From NCBI GenBank assembly GCA_022818135.1, contig JAFMSR010000015.1:20633550-20697549 (forward strand): a stretch of DNA of 64,000 nucleotides, given 5' to 3'. Below the pieces are notes generated by a model. The model ran no database searches. It was given only the letters and a program-made list of their open reading frames with translations, and was not told the DNA's origin. Shown one piece after another: positions 1 through 12,974 of this stretch. Positions within the stretch are counted from its first letter, which is position 1. The number at the start of each line of letters is the position of its first letter. Position numbers and translations under genes: made by a program. The stretch is from Saxidomus purpurata (taxonomy: Eukaryota > Mollusca > Bivalvia > Venerida > Veneridae).

Positions 1-1618
1 TTAAAACATAGGGTATATTAGATAATGAAAATTATAAAATCCCATTCCAAAAAGTGGAAAAAAAGGGGGGATTTAGTATTGTGGCGAAATTTAGCCACTT
101 ACTAAGAAAATTTTTATTTGGTCTTAGTAATGGAACTTTAAACATAATACAACTTATCATATTTTAGCCACATGGTAGATTGCATGAATTAATAATGTGA
201 AAGTGACAGTTAATATATATTTAATGAACTGCCTGCTACACCTCGTTATGAAGCCTTTAAGTGCTTCCTGTCACTCTTTGCTGTGAAAGTCTTAAGAAAA
301 CATGTTAGCTCGGTAAGCAGCGCACTTGGACTTCGGTTAGAATGTTTTTCCAATCGCAGCGCAGTGTGGTTGCACTTTAATATGTAATACCGGGTAAAAA
401 TATGCATGAAATTGCACTAATTTACAAAAATTTATTTAAAGCCCCAAATTCCATTCCTTAAAAGCTGACATAATACCTATTACGCTTCAAAATGCTACAA
501 TAAATTTACCCAGCTGACCAAATCAAGAACATTAAGCTTCATAATTGAGAAACAGGTGCTCGTCGTTTTAATAACTTTTATTTAAATATGTAAATAATAT
601 CCTTATTAAAATCGGTTCCATATAAAATTAAAATTTTTTTTTTTTTTTTTTTTTTTAACATGGTGACAGGCATAATGTTGTAGTTTATCGTATATCATAA
701 TTTCAAAATTTCAAAAACGCGTTTTGACTTAACGATGATTTGGTCGGTACAGGACGGTTCACTACTGAACAGGTCACTCTGGGCAGTTGTAGCTGCATTG
801 AGCCAATAGGGCTTACACTAGAATAATAACATATTTTGTATTGTAATTGTATCAACACTTTGTATAAGTAAGTGGAATAAAATGCCTTTTATTGAGAAAG
901 TGGACAGTTTCTTGTGAAGAATAGGGTTCTAGCATTGGTTCTTCCTAGGAACACTGGTTAAGGAAACTACCCGCCTGTAAAAAATGACTGGAATACGGTT
1001 AAACCGGACATTAAACCCCGAGAAAAGAGAAACAAACGACAGCCAACAAGTAAACACTGTGATTTTCATGATACAGTAAAACCACAGTAATAAATAAGAC
1101 GCTCCGCACATTTTCAGTACAAAATCTGATACATAGAAACACTGTGAATGGTTACTTTCAGAACAGCGAGAGATTTTGTCATATGTTAAAAGTGTCAAGT
1201 GATGCGCTCTTTTCCGTTAGAGAGCACTATCTGATATTGCCTTTGAGACGTGAACAGACGATATATTGGCGTTGAATTCGCGAGGACTATATTGTAATGT
1301 AAGTGTTACCTTATTTGGTTTGATCTTTTAGTGTAACAGAAACTGTTTTTGTCATATTTTTATATGAATTTAATACTAAAGTGAATGGTTTATGCATGTT
1401 ATTTTAATAATAAAAAATAAATTTTGATGATTTGTGATATCAGTTTTATTAAGATGTTAGAATTTGTTATCGCCGTATAGACTCATGTATCAGTGTAATA
1501 TCTGAAGAATGTAACTCAGTTACAAATTCATTTACAAGTCCTGTTACATATTTGGGAGATTTAGTGAAATATTATACGAAATTTTCGAAATTTTTGACGT
1601 GGTACATTGTATATGTGG
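1..1618. other. Non-coding flank
   Basis: No convincing coding exon or RNA gene seen. AT-rich with scattered short chance frames. It contains a run of T at about 634-656, which could be a poly(A) tail of an antisense retrocopy or a simple homopolymer; no adjacent element end was recognised. Confidence 0.5.
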
Positions 1619-1700
1619 ATATATTACCCGCCTACACTTACATTCATATTACCCAAAGCATTTGGCGAGGGTGATATCAATTCGTGTTGGGCAATAAATC
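1619..1700. repeat. Small hairpin repeat, ATATTACCCG family
   Basis: Begins with ATATTACCCGCCTACAC and closes with an approximate inverse, giving an imperfect hairpin. A related copy with the same ATATTACCCG start and a central 'cacccgagccgt'-like stretch lies at about 16737-16795, so this is an interspersed family rather than a chance hairpin. No coding content. Probably a non-autonomous element; no target-site duplication identified. Confidence 0.45.
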
Positions 1701-1782
1701 CGAATGTACTCAGTCAATTTTGTTTTTACATTTCATTGTCTTAAACAGAAAGATTCAATTTATTTCCTAATAAATAGAGGAT

Positions 1783-1932
1783 AATTGTTGGTTTCGGTGT
1801 AAGATCACATTATACTTTCACCGAGTGGGCACCAAAAGTGATATTTTACGAGTGGCGCAGCCACGAGTGAAAATAACAACTTTTGGTGTTCACGAGTGAA
1901 ATTAACGTGATATTACACCGATACCAACAATT
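1783..1932. repeat. Fold-back (MITE-like) element, about 150 bp
   Basis: The left arm (1783-1802, AATTGTTGGTTTCGGTGTAA) is nearly the exact reverse complement of the right arm (1913-1932). Between them are smaller inverted motifs around a centre containing ACGAGTGGCGCAGCCACGAGTG. No open frame. The structure is typical of a short non-autonomous DNA transposon or fold-back repeat. The flanking 'aataaata' on the left and 'tttatttta' on the right may extend the arms. A palindromic TGACGTCA lies about 100 bp downstream at 2031-2038. Confidence 0.65.
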
Positions 1933-3597
1933 TTTCTGTTTATTTTATGGTTAAAACTCTACTTTTATTGAGTTTGTTTCTATAAAATATCGAAAATCGC
2001 GGGAAACGTCATCTGAAAACATAGCGCAAATGACGTCATTTTAACGACGTCATCATCGCATGGTTTCCAGCGTTAATTACGCTCGGTATACTTTTTGACG
2101 TAAATCCGGGTTAAAGATTGCAAAAACAGTGAAAATAAAAATAGTAATCCACTGTTTCAAAACTGGATTACCACTTTTATTTCACTGAGAAAACTCTATA
2201 ATTCACTGGAAAACATAAAATAAAACCATCTACTGGTCGAAAGTTTAAATACCCATATATGGTGCCGCATCGCTTATAAATGACATCAGCATGTGAATTG
2301 TTGGTACGAACATAAACATTATAATGAAATGAATTTCAAGTTCGTGACATGATAATTCGGATTATAACGATTAAAGAGGAGTAATTGAAACTTAATTAAG
2401 TAATTTGTAGATTAATTAGAGTGTCAGTAGTGCTGAAAGCTTCTTTGTTCATTGACGAGCTATACGCAGGCGTAAGTTACAATGAACTAAATGCTTGTTT
2501 TGATAATGTCTCGCATAAGAAAAAAAGTATCATTTCGGATCGCAGTTGCCAAAGCAATAATCTTCTAGAATTTTAAAACCAGAAATAAATTGTTTCTGTG
2601 CAGGATAATATTGTGATGGTTAGTTTGGTCATCTACTTGGCAGTAAAAGACTTGTGACATAAATGTCAATAAAATGACTTCTTAAAACCAGTTGTAATAG
2701 AACATTATGACAAATGCCCGGGGGTCCTTTTTCCCCCTGACGCCGGCTGGTCAGGGTCGAGACAATCAAATAACAACATTAGGTAGCCATAGTATACGAA
2801 ATATATCAGAAAACTTTGCACGAAACAAATCCCAGGAGTAACATATTTCTCTTCTCCATTATCAATTATTTGATTGACAGAACTTTAAAAAATCTGGTAG
2901 CAGGTGATCGACGGAACATTTAATGACAATTAAACACGTCTTTGTACGGTTCGTTTAGAACCTGAGAGTGCATCTTATGTCTTTACACAATGATATTTTA
3001 TTTCAGTATCTCAGGGTTCAATTTAATGTCTGAATTTATATGGAGAGAAATTGATACTGTAATGCGTAACCTTAGACAAGGTATCAGTCGTTCTTTTTGA
3101 ACTTATCAAACAATATTCCTATCACGTCTTTGATAGAATTTTCTAATGCTCGTCACATCTCCTTTATCTGACTTTATCCTTGTGCTGAAAAGAACCTTTT
3201 TTTATAGGGACACAAAAGCTTTTAAAACTCAATCTCAAAGTCCTTATAAGTCTAGCGTACCTCAGACAGCGTTTTGTCTTTGCAACTGGCGAAATGGGAA
3301 ATGCGCAAAAATAGCGAAAATTAAATTATCGCGAATATTTCCCAGTTTACAATTTACAGAGTATGCCTTATTGAACAAAAACTATCAAACTTATAGGGGC
3401 ATATTTTCTTTCCGGAATCGTGACTAATATTTATTGTGTTGCTTTATTCGATTGAGACTTCAAATGACTTTTAATGTGCACAGTTTAATACATACAATGT
3501 ACCTTGTAAAAAGATATCCAACTATGTTTTGAAAGTTAACGATTAGAGGTTCGTTTTAAAGAATCTTAATATCATGGTTGCGTGATTTCATTTCAGG
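1933..3597. other. Non-coding region upstream of the GPCR
   Basis: Presumed intron, 5' UTR or promoter of the receptor gene, because the receptor ATG follows directly on a splice acceptor (tttcatttcag). I could not identify the upstream exon with confidence. A GC-rich stretch near 2716-2760 may be a repeat fragment. The 93-codon frame at 3146-3427 has no recognisable domain and is treated as chance. Confidence 0.45.
3587..3597 (+). other. Splice acceptor before the GPCR start codon
   Basis: A pyrimidine-rich stretch ending in AG (tttcatttcag) lies immediately before GATG. It indicates that the coding exon begins at or just before the initiator ATG and that a 5' UTR exon exists upstream. This supports 3598 as the start rather than an internal methionine. 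Confidence 0.6.
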
Positions 3598-4788
3598 ATG
3601 AATTTGGGCAATCTAATCTACGACGTTCACACCAATGAGACATTGCTGTCAAATAACATGTTCTCAGATACAAAAAATGAATCTCTAAATGCAAATATCA
3701 CGGAAGAATTAGGTTCTACTCCATACCATCCTATTACAACATTTATAGAACAGTACACAATCCCAGTTATTTGCCTCCTAGGGCTAATCGGAAATACGCT
3801 AGCATCAATCGTGTTTTTGCAGAAACCTTTGAGAAAAAGTTCATGTAGCATATTCCTGGCTTCAAGAGGCTTTTCAGACAACGGATTCTTGTCAACACTG
3901 CTCATTATCTGGATTTCCCAAACGTTTCATCTGCAGTTAGGAGCGATTAGCGGTTCATGCAAAATCGTCATTTTTCTCAGTTACGTATGCGGCTTTGTAT
4001 CCGTTTGGCTCGTGGTCTTTGTAACATTGGAAAATTATATCAGAATCTGTAAACCATTCGTTGTGAAGAGATATTGTACAACAAACATTGCGAAAATAGC
4101 GGTAGCATCACTTTGCATTATTTCAATATGTCTTTACAATTTTCCATTCTGGGCAATGAGTTCGGACAACTGTGAACCGTTTCCCCGATACCACGATGCT
4201 GTACAGGTGCTGATATATACCGATTCTGTAATTACTCTTGTTTTCCCGCTTTTGTGCATAATATTTCTCATAGCGGCGATAGTATGTGGTTTAATTAAAT
4301 CATACAGTATGAACAGAGCGTCAAGAGTATCGAGGTCTAATAATCCACTGGCGAAGGTTACAAAAATGTTATTTGCCGTAACTCTTACATTTTTCTGTTT
4401 CAATTTGCCATCTCATGTTTACAGACTAATTATCATGATATCTTCATTTGTGCAAACCGTCGATGGGCAAAAGTATTATTCTCTTCAAGAGGAAGCCATT
4501 CAACAAACCACCTTGCTTATGTCTTACCTATCATTTTCAACGAACATTATAGTATATACAATATTCGGAAGTAAATTCAGAACAGTGCTGTTGCAGATGT
4601 TACGTTTACAAACAATTGTGTGTATCCCATCATCGAAGAGGGAACAACAAACGACGGTGGATACAACAATCCAGCATAAACGCTCAAATAGCGCTGAAAA
4701 CGCTGCCATAAGGTCTCTTACTGTTTTGCTGAAGGATAAGGAATTTTTCTCAGAACTTGAACCTCTTCATAGAGCAAATACTCAGTAA
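3598..4788 (+). CDS. Class A (rhodopsin-like) G protein-coupled receptor, peptide-receptor type
   Basis: A 396-residue seven-transmembrane receptor in one exon, expected at the plasma membrane and coupling to G proteins; the ligand is unknown. The N-terminus has N-glycosylation sites at N13, N27 and N33. Approximate helices: TM1 53-75 (GN at 65-66), TM2 83-106, TM3 120-150, TM4 164-187, TM5 205-233 (FP at 216-217), TM6 255-284 (CFNLP at 267-271), TM7 304-322. C121 and C192 are placed for the TM3-ECL2 disulfide. The DRY position reads ENY (145-147). TM7 ends in STNIIVY instead of NPxxY and is followed by a helix-8-like GSKFR. This layout resembles expanded lophotrochozoan neuropeptide or chemosensory receptors, but I cannot assign an orthologue. 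The ATG sits one base after the acceptor tttcatttcag, implying an upstream non-coding exon. A polyadenylation signal follows at 4824. Confidence 0.9.
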   Translation: MNLGNLIYDVHTNETLLSNNMFSDTKNESLNANITEELGSTPYHPITTFIEQYTIPVICLLGLIGNTLASIVFLQKPLRKSSCSIFLASRGFSDNGFLSTLLIIWISQTFHLQLGAISGSCKIVIFLSYVCGFVSVWLVVFVTLENYIRICKPFVVKRYCTTNIAKIAVASLCIISICLYNFPFWAMSSDNCEPFPRYHDAVQVLIYTDSVITLVFPLLCIIFLIAAIVCGLIKSYSMNRASRVSRSNNPLAKVTKMLFAVTLTFFCFNLPSHVYRLIIMISSFVQTVDGQKYYSLQEEAIQQTTLLMSYLSFSTNIIVYTIFGSKFRTVLLQMLRLQTIVCIPSSKREQQTTVDTTIQHKRSNSAENAAIRSLTVLLKDKEFFSELEPLHRANTQ

Positions 4789-4823
4789 ATGAGTAATTAG
4801 AGCATTCTTATACTATTATTAAC

Positions 4824-4829
4824 AATAAA
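4824..4829 (+). terminator. Polyadenylation signal AATAAA for the GPCR
   Basis: Canonical AATAAA 36 bases after the receptor stop codon, the nearest such hexamer on this strand. It implies a very short 3' UTR unless a later signal is used. Confidence 0.45.
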
Positions 4830-7800
4830 TTGTTTTCCATCTTTATCAAAATGTCTTCAAAGGTTCTAAATTTTAAACATTTGCATGCAAAATAATAATT
4901 TTAAACAGTGATATCGATTTTTGAAGCTGTTTCAATGGGAGCATACAACCTGTGGATTTAGCCGAGCTAAAATAATTAGTATAAATTTAAATGTCGACAA
5001 ATCTTAATAATTATCTTGTATCTGATTAAATGTATCTCAATATGAATCGATGTATTAAATTTTCAAAAGAAATAGTCGGGCTATTGTGTCTCATTCTACA
5101 AGTTCTAAACATTACCTCACAATAGGACATGTATAATGTCATCAAGACATTTTTTTCCCAAGACCACCGTTGTTGGTATTAATGCCGCAAATCAAATGTA
5201 GTTCCAAGTAATATATAGTGCCTTATTCTTTTGTGGTTAAAATCCATTTATATGCAAGATTATTTAGTCATTTAAAGTGTCCATAAAAGAGTGATTTTTA
5301 TTCAAAGAACAACCTAAGCTAAAACTGCAGAGATCTCAATCTGGTATGCAAGTTTGGTCTGGACTGTAACCTTGTCATACATGGCTAGATTTTTAAGGAA
5401 CTTTGCACAAATGTTTAGCACATGCAAATGACACTTTGTGGTCAAGATTAGGAATCCAACTTTTAAAGTCAATGTCACCAAAAACTGCCTTCAGAAGCAC
5501 TTCCTTCCATCCACCTTTGTATTATTGAATACAATGTACGTATAAATGATGTGGACGCTGTTCATTAGGTATTGCTTGAAGTGTTTGCAAAGAATATTAC
5601 ATATTGTATGATTGTACAGCTGCAGATAAGATACCCTTAAAACTGAAAAAGAAGGCTAGATAGCTTTTAACAGAATTAATTACAAAATGGCCCTGGTTTG
5701 ACTTACAATATTAAGTTTAAGCTTTGTAATCTAGTGTCTAAGTAACAACTGATTGGATGACTAATATAGCAAAAAATCAGCTTCAGTGACATTAATTTTG
5801 ATTGAATTTATTGCAAATGACTTTAAAGTGATACTTACTTTCTAAGTGAACAGCATAGTTTTAAGAAACACGTTCGCACCAATGTATACTCTAAGAAAAA
5901 CGAAAGTTACCAAAGTTATTACTAAAATACGAAACTTAACCCTCATATACAGAGGTATTAAACACATTAACACATTGAAGAGTTAAGGAACATAAATTTA
6001 ACAAAATTATGCCATTTTTAAAGAATTGTTTAGACTCCCACTCCAACGATAAGGTGACTGGAGTAGTCAGGTACCCTGTCAGTAGAAAGCTCTCGTTGAA
6101 AGTTTACTTAACTGTATATTATCTTTGAAATGTAGTTGCCATTCCAGATAACAACCTGAAAAAGAATGAAAAAACTTAGGACCTGTATTGTATAGTATTT
6201 CGAATGTGTTGTTGCATTGTAGGATCTAGGAAAGTAAAGGCTACTGTTGTACAACTCATTTTTCATGTTTTTACCAGTTTTGAGAAGCAATTTACTCTGG
6301 AGAACTAGTTATCGTATAACTTCAATTACCTAAGATACTATAGAATTCTGATGGTTTTCATTAAATGTAATATATTTATTGCATATTAGATAATGATTTA
6401 ATCTATCTATTTCGTATTTAATATCAGTTCTTTTGGCTTCTACACCTGCTGCCTCGATAGTAGAAAATGACAAAGATTGGGTATGACCAGAATGTATTTC
6501 TGCCATGATTAATGTTTACCACAATGCCCGTATGGAGAATTGGATTTTTGTTATTGAGACAAAATGTCTGGCACTGGAACTGATGTAATGATAATTAGAA
6601 GCAATAGGAGTTATACCGAAAGCCATTGAGGACAGTTTTCTATATGTTATCGGTGTAGGAAGATACAAAAAGGTATTTTCAACTATTAGTATTGCAATCA
6701 ATGATCGTTTATATCCTTCACTATCAACTGGAGAAACAATTTTTTAAATTAGGACTTGTTATTATAGTTCAGCAAACTCCTCACAGCGATTTGATTGGAT
6801 GAGCTCTGCACTCAAATCACTGCATTCATGATGATAGAAAATGTCACATGACATCATGTACTCAATTACATTTAATTCACTATTTTGAATTAACGTTTCG
6901 TATTTGACCGCAACAGTTCTCGGGCAACAGGTAAATTCCATCACTGTTGCCCAATTGATGAACTATCCTCAATTGTTACCTTTGTTTAGAGTGCATCTTA
7001 AAAAATATCAACATAAATTATTTTCAACTGCACATAGTTATTGGAGGCCTTGCTTCATCTAGAGTATACATTGCTTCATTTTCTTGCTAAAAATTTCAGT
7101 CATTTCCATTTACATGTACTTGATTTGCTTTTTACAAAGTACATATACTGAAGACAATGGCGGAAAATTAGTGTTATTTACATTTTGCAAAGCACAATAA
7201 TTACTTTTTCACATGTACTGTACGTATAAGTTAACTATTCTGATACAATCATTTATCTAGCATTCCTTTAGTGTCCTTTCTTCTAGTTCCAGATTACTAG
7301 CCTTTTTAAAAGCGTACATTGTGGTGTCTTTATAGGCAATTGCATAAAACGGAGCTGAGTTATCCAGGACTAAGCACTGGCAGCCATTGTCTCTTAAAAG
7401 TGTTCAGCACACTTTCTTTCCTCGGTCAAAAAAGATGCGTAGATACTACATTTCTCGTTGGTAGCTGATTTATGGCAGCGCTATTTACCAACTGTTGGTA
7501 GTCTTCTGCTACGACATATAAGATACGACCATCATAAAGTGTCTAGGTCTTACACTTACATGTATTTATGACGACTACAAGGCATTTAAGTATATGTATT
7601 GTATGAAAATGATATAAAGAAAACAATATATAATGTATGTACCTAATATAGGGCAACCCAATTTACCAACTGCTTGCATTTATGATTGCATTAGAAAGTA
7701 TGATATAACACATTGTAAGGATGATGAACATGATCACTTTATAGCAGGCAATGGTTCTCTTGAAAATTAATTATTAAAGAATAAAGACGGGAAACCTTCA

Positions 7801-8669
7801 TACTGTTACACCATAGTGATAGAATAGTAAAGAGGGATCAACAGTATGAAAGCAAAATCAGTGATCCTTTCAAAGAATTTGCACTCAGTTTTGATTTTTG
7901 CTTTTGCTTTTTGCCTTTGTTTGGATAAAATTACTTCAAATGAGAGATAATATATAACATGATCATTGGAGTGAGCCTGTCTATAGCTTAATATTTAAGT
8001 TATGCTACCCCTCCAAATGGCAGTACAACACCGTGGTCAAGTAAGATGCTTAAAGTACAAGCATAACATTGACATAACTGATATAGTAAAATGAATGTAC
8101 TGATAGGACAATAAAAAAATGCCGAAAATTTAAATAAGATGGCTAGTTTCTATAGACGTTTTCGTTTCAGTTATAACTATGTAATTATCATTTTCATTCA
8201 GAGTAAAAATCAGTTGGAACTTTTTTTTTTTAAGTAATGGTTGGCCCCTTTGAAGGGTAATATAACTTTTGTTTACTGTTGCTGTACCTGTACAGTTATA
8301 ACTATAAAAGTTTAACACCAAAGTTAAATCAAATATTCATATCAACTGAGTATTAATTAAATGCCATTTTGTAAAGTGTCAAGTTTGAATTGTGTACATT
8401 TTTTATATGGGGTCGGAAATCTTTGAAATCTTTAAAAAGTCACATCCAGCGGTAAAATGTCCTTTCAATGTTGCATTTGAAAGAGTGAAAGAAAATACTT
8501 TTCATGAGAAAATGACAATTCTACAGGTCTTTGAAACATCGATAAGTCTATATTTTACAATGCTTTACTAACTTTTTCTTGACGAACTAATACAATTTAT
8601 TTATCTTGATGATACTATGTGACAATTGTATTCTCATTAATCCTGGTTGATGTATTTTCTATGAATTTT
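4830..8669. other. Non-coding region with an old interspersed repeat
   Basis: No gene recognised. Around 5290-5510 is a decayed stretch reading 'aactttgcacaaatgttt ... cttttaaagtcaatgtcacc', similar in layout to the AAGGTCA-bearing repeats at 13.0-14.5 kb, so probably an old copy. The rest is AT-rich without domain-bearing frames on either strand. Confidence 0.4.
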
Positions 8670-9121
8670 TATTAGATCAATTTGGTTATCTTAACATACC
8701 ATTCACTGAATAACTGATGATGACGTGGTAGCGATGATGATGGTATTGTTGTTTTAATTATCTATTGTAATGGTTCGTGTAAAAAGCAGTGTATGGCTTA
8801 TTTTGTCACAATACACAAAATGTATAACTGTAGAAAACAGATTGAGAGATTCAGATTTGTATGGTTTAGGAATTTTCTTTTCTGTGGTAGATATTTTCTT
8901 TGTAAGATTCTTTTTCCCAAAGTCCGTTCTTCATACCGTTTTCTTCCATATTCTAAGATCGTATGCATAAATTAATTTTTTTTCATAAACATTAGTTTGG
9001 TTTATTAGAACATTTAAAAAGTAAAAAACAATTTATCTTAAAAACTACTACTCCAATTTAAAAATGCATGATTCAAATGTCAAGTTATTCTTTCCGTCTT
9101 TGTCAAGTGCAGTGAGTGTTA

Positions 9122-9813
9122 GGCTTCGTTTACATACAACAAGTTTCTTGTACAAGACATTAAAGATAAGTCAAAGTTATTACTTGTACATGTACAAGAA
9201 ATTTTTCTACACAAGATCTAACAAGAATTGCTTTGACAATTAATCACAAAATAGCGGGAAAATGTCATTAGCACATAATATTGTTTTTAGCATGCATACG
9301 AGTTTCTGAATTTTATAAGAAAATATGAAATCAATGGATTATGTTTTAAAAGAAACGCATTAAGTGGTCTTATCGAGAAAAATCTTTAATTGAATGACCA
9401 GTACATATTAAAATGGCTTTGGAAATTCATCTTAAAAACTTTCTGTTTTGTTGAGTGTGATAGTACTTTAGACTTGTATCATATAGATGTTTGGTATAAA
9501 TTGATCAGTTGATCAACTTTGTCTTTTGACCAAGCCATCGTGTACAAAATTAAAAAAATATACCTTAATTACCTCTCCTGCATCTGTTTTTCCCATTAAA
9601 CACTTCTTATCAGTAATTTGACAGCCAAGAAATTGTGAAAAAATAGAACAGGCTCTATTCTCATGCAAGAAAATTATCGAATATCATATCACATAAATTC
9701 TGACAAAAGTTGCTCAAATGTAGGTGTTTACAAATGAAAAAGTCTTGTACAAGACATAAATAGTACTTATTTTAATGTCTTGTACAAGAAACTTGCAAGG
9801 TGTAAACCCCCAC
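9122..9813. mobile_element. 692-bp non-autonomous DNA transposon with TIRs
   Basis: Ends are inverted repeats containing CAAGTTTCTTGTACAAGACATTAAA (broken here as CAAGTTTCTTG plus TACAAGACATTAAA). Flanking TA at 9120-9121 and 9814-9815 fits a TA target-site duplication, as used by Tc1/mariner-like elements. The duplicated segment B lacks the insertion at the equivalent place (about 22571-22576, gtgacagc), which confirms it as an insertion. There is no transposase frame. Superfamily is inferred only from the TA flanks. Confidence 0.75.
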
Positions 9814-10778
9814 TAACAGCTAGCAGTCCAACTTTTTCTCCTAAATGTTATGTGAAATGATATGACTAGTTTTTATTAAAAGCCTGAAACACGACTTTCA
9901 AAAAGCTAACATCACTTCCTCCTGGCGTGTATTTGAAACTGTCATATGACAAAGATAGCGACACCGATATTCTGACATGCATTTTGTAATGATACTATGA
10001 CATCTTCTGTCATATATACCCTACACAAACTGAATACAGGGTCTAAATTAATACAACGTATTGTCAACGCTTTCTTGTTTTCAAAGCAGAGATCAGTGTT
10101 CAAAATGACTTTAATCTTGTAGCGTTTCCTTTTTTTCTAAGAACACTGTAATATTCTTTGAATGAATCTGAAAACATCTCAACGGCAATTTAGCTTCTAA
10201 TTTAGAATTGAACTCAATGTTTTAGTGCAAACCAGAAATGTCAAAGATCGACAGAGACTTTGTTTAATTAGCATATGCAGCACACAATTGTTGTTTCCTT
10301 GTGAAATAATCGATATTACAAATTTAAGAGTGTCTGTTGCCTTTGTAAGACTTGTTTTAAGTCACACATTAGTTGCTTTTTCGTGGTATTAGCCAGCTGA
10401 CCAAATTATTTTGTTTTCAGTTAACTAGAAAATATAAAATAACGCGAAGTCATTAAGTAGTCATTAAACGGTTTCATTTGCAGTTATCTCGGGTATTTGA
10501 TATCTTTTTCAATTCTCATCTGACTGAGTGTTTATATGTTTTGCAAAATTTGTTTTAACTTCATGTGTGTTTAAGAATTCGTGATAAACTCTGTATAATA
10601 ACTAATAATACAGAACCATTTTCGTCATATTTTGATATATTTTTTCTACACATAGTATGCTCAGAGACAGATTGTTTTATTTATGCTGTAAACAGGGCCC
10701 TCATATTATCCGCCAATGCGTTGGTACTGATCTTAAAGATGATGATACTAAGTATAGAACGGATAGGATGGACTCTGA

Positions 10779-11006
10779 AGAAAATGGCACGTCTTCGCAA
10801 TTGACATTGATGGTGATTTCAATGATGCTTTGCATGCAGATTTACAGAAACTAAGGACTGAAACGTCTGAGCTAAAAACTGAAGTGCTGAAACTGGACAC
10901 GAGATTTTATATTGACTATTTCATGGACAATTATAATGACAGATTGAAGCACCTTACTGGTCTCCAAGCATTTTCAATGTTGATGCTGTTTTATCAGTTC
11001 CTTTAA
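10779..11006 (+). other. Possible small coding fragment with coiled-coil character
   Basis: An open stretch with no ATG at its start, about 75 codons between in-frame stops. It reads a heptad-like ELKTEVLKL segment followed by a hydrophobic end (SMLMLFYQFL) and TAA. A candidate acceptor (tttgcatgcag) lies at about 10829-10839, so it could be a terminal exon. An overlapping frame from 10657 shows an acidic run (DLKDDDTKY) after another possible acceptor (tatgctgtaaacag), which would fit a frameshifted pseudogene. I do not recognise the family. It lies just beyond the first block of duplicated segment A and has no counterpart in B. Confidence 0.25.
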
Positions 11007-12230
11007 CAATATTTACCAAAAAGTATAGCTATTAAACAGTTGAAACTCATTACATTGACTCGCGTGAAACTAAGACTTAACCTGTCTAACTTGTTCTTAC
11101 CATATTAATTTGATACAACACAGCCAACTGTAGCAAGACTGTTCACTGCAACTATTGCAGTAATGTATAAGAGCATGCGGAAACTCATTAGATGGCCAGA
11201 GCGTGAAACACTCCGAAAAAGTATACGTATGGAATTTTCACAAATATTTTGGCAACAAATGTGCAATGATTATCGGCTGTTTCAAGGTGTTCATTGAAAA
11301 GCCATCTTGACATATATATATTTACTAAGTTACTGTGCGTCATTGTCGTCGCGGTAAAACACTTAAACTCATTCTTATTCAAATTAAGCGATTAAATGAC
11401 AGAGAAATTATTATTTACATAATACCAATAAATTGCAATAGGTTAACCTGTTTAATTGCACACCCCTACTCAGTGTACATGGCTAAGCATTTAAATGATT
11501 AAATGTTACATATATTGTAGCCTTTTCTCGAATTGTTCAGTCAGTTAATCTTAATATTTTCATTTCCTTGCATTTAGTAAAACAATATTTATTTTGCATA
11601 AAGTTCATAATACATACAACAAACAGTTATTAGGATTGAAAAGGAAGCTAGAAGCTTATGTTATCTCTTTCCTTGCAATTGCTTCCTCTTTATGTTTTTG
11701 CTCTGCAAATTTTAACCGTAGCAGTTAACCGAGGCAACTGCCACGGTGTTCATCAGGCTTGTCTGCGTTGACTGCAGTCACAGACCGAGACTCGGTCAGC
11801 ACTACAAAAAAACATCAAGTTGAATTTTGCTGGTTCCTGGTAAAGTACACGAAGCATACATTTGTTTTACCAATTTGATGATTTAGGTGGCTGCCGGATT
11901 GGTATTTTATCATCACCAAAAGTAACGTTTTGGTTTGACAAAGGGTTTTGGTGCCTGTGGATGAAAATAAGCGTAAACAATCTGAACTAGACTAATTACA
12001 GTTACAGTTTGTAACTGAAGCTAAGTAAAATTGCTCAACCATGAAAGTGAGTAGTTCATTTAACTCTGAATATTGCGGTACAGGAATTCACACCACGGTA
12101 TATATAGGCCAGGCTCTTTATTGCAAAATAACAGTTTTTAATATACCTATACATTTTCCGTAATAAAATTTAATACAGTCTTTATTCAATCATCAAATAC
12201 CGCCTGCTAGAAAAAAATCCGTATTGTATG
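11007..12230. other. Non-coding region between duplication blocks
   Basis: No gene or clear element. Around 11715-11800 is a short GC-richer stretch with the inverted motif 'ccgaggcaactgccacgg' and 'cagaccgagactcgg'; its nature is unclear. Confidence 0.35.
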
Positions 12231-12939
12231 TACAGTCAAACCTGTGAAAATAGACCACCGTTTGGAAAGCTAAAATAATCGTTTTTATTAACAGTGGTCT
12301 TTATTCACATATGGAACAGTTTTGATGCAAAAATTACATTGAGCCTTCTGACATCCCATCTTGCATTGTTACGTGTGTATTTGTCCATCTGATATTACAT
12401 GTTTCTTTTTGATATGTTGTTCTATGCTTAAAACTGGAGAAATGATTATACCTTTCTGAGAAATGAATTGTTGTATTCTACATTATTTCATGTATCAGTG
12501 TTCTGTATTTGCTATTAAACCGAACTTATATTGAAAGATGATTGAGTAAACGGTCGAAATTAAGTTGAACAACCTGACTGCGTCGTTTGACTGTCATTCA
12601 TACCCTCATCATAATATTCTATAAATGATACTGGATCGAAATGCAATAACTGCGTTTGTCATGCTTAAAATGTATGATTTTAACGTCTTTTAACATATTA
12701 GCCAACTGCTAATATAGACCAATAAAGCTACGTTACACTGAAATAGGCATAATATATCTAAGCTAAACAACGCATGTCAGTTGGACGAACAATGCATGTC
12801 ATAACGCACTATTGAAACGTGCACTCGCATTATTACACCAGATGGCGCGCTTGCATAATCATCGACAATTTTCGGCACCTACGTAAGAATCCGTACTTTT
12901 AGGAGAAGTATGTCTTGGGGAGATATATTGTTTTTGCCA

Positions 12940-12940
12940 T

Positions 12941-12974
<34 letters not shown>

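Noticed and set aside
3146..3427. 93-codon frame upstream of the GPCR
   Set aside because: No domain, no splice or promoter context, and composition like the surrounding non-coding DNA.
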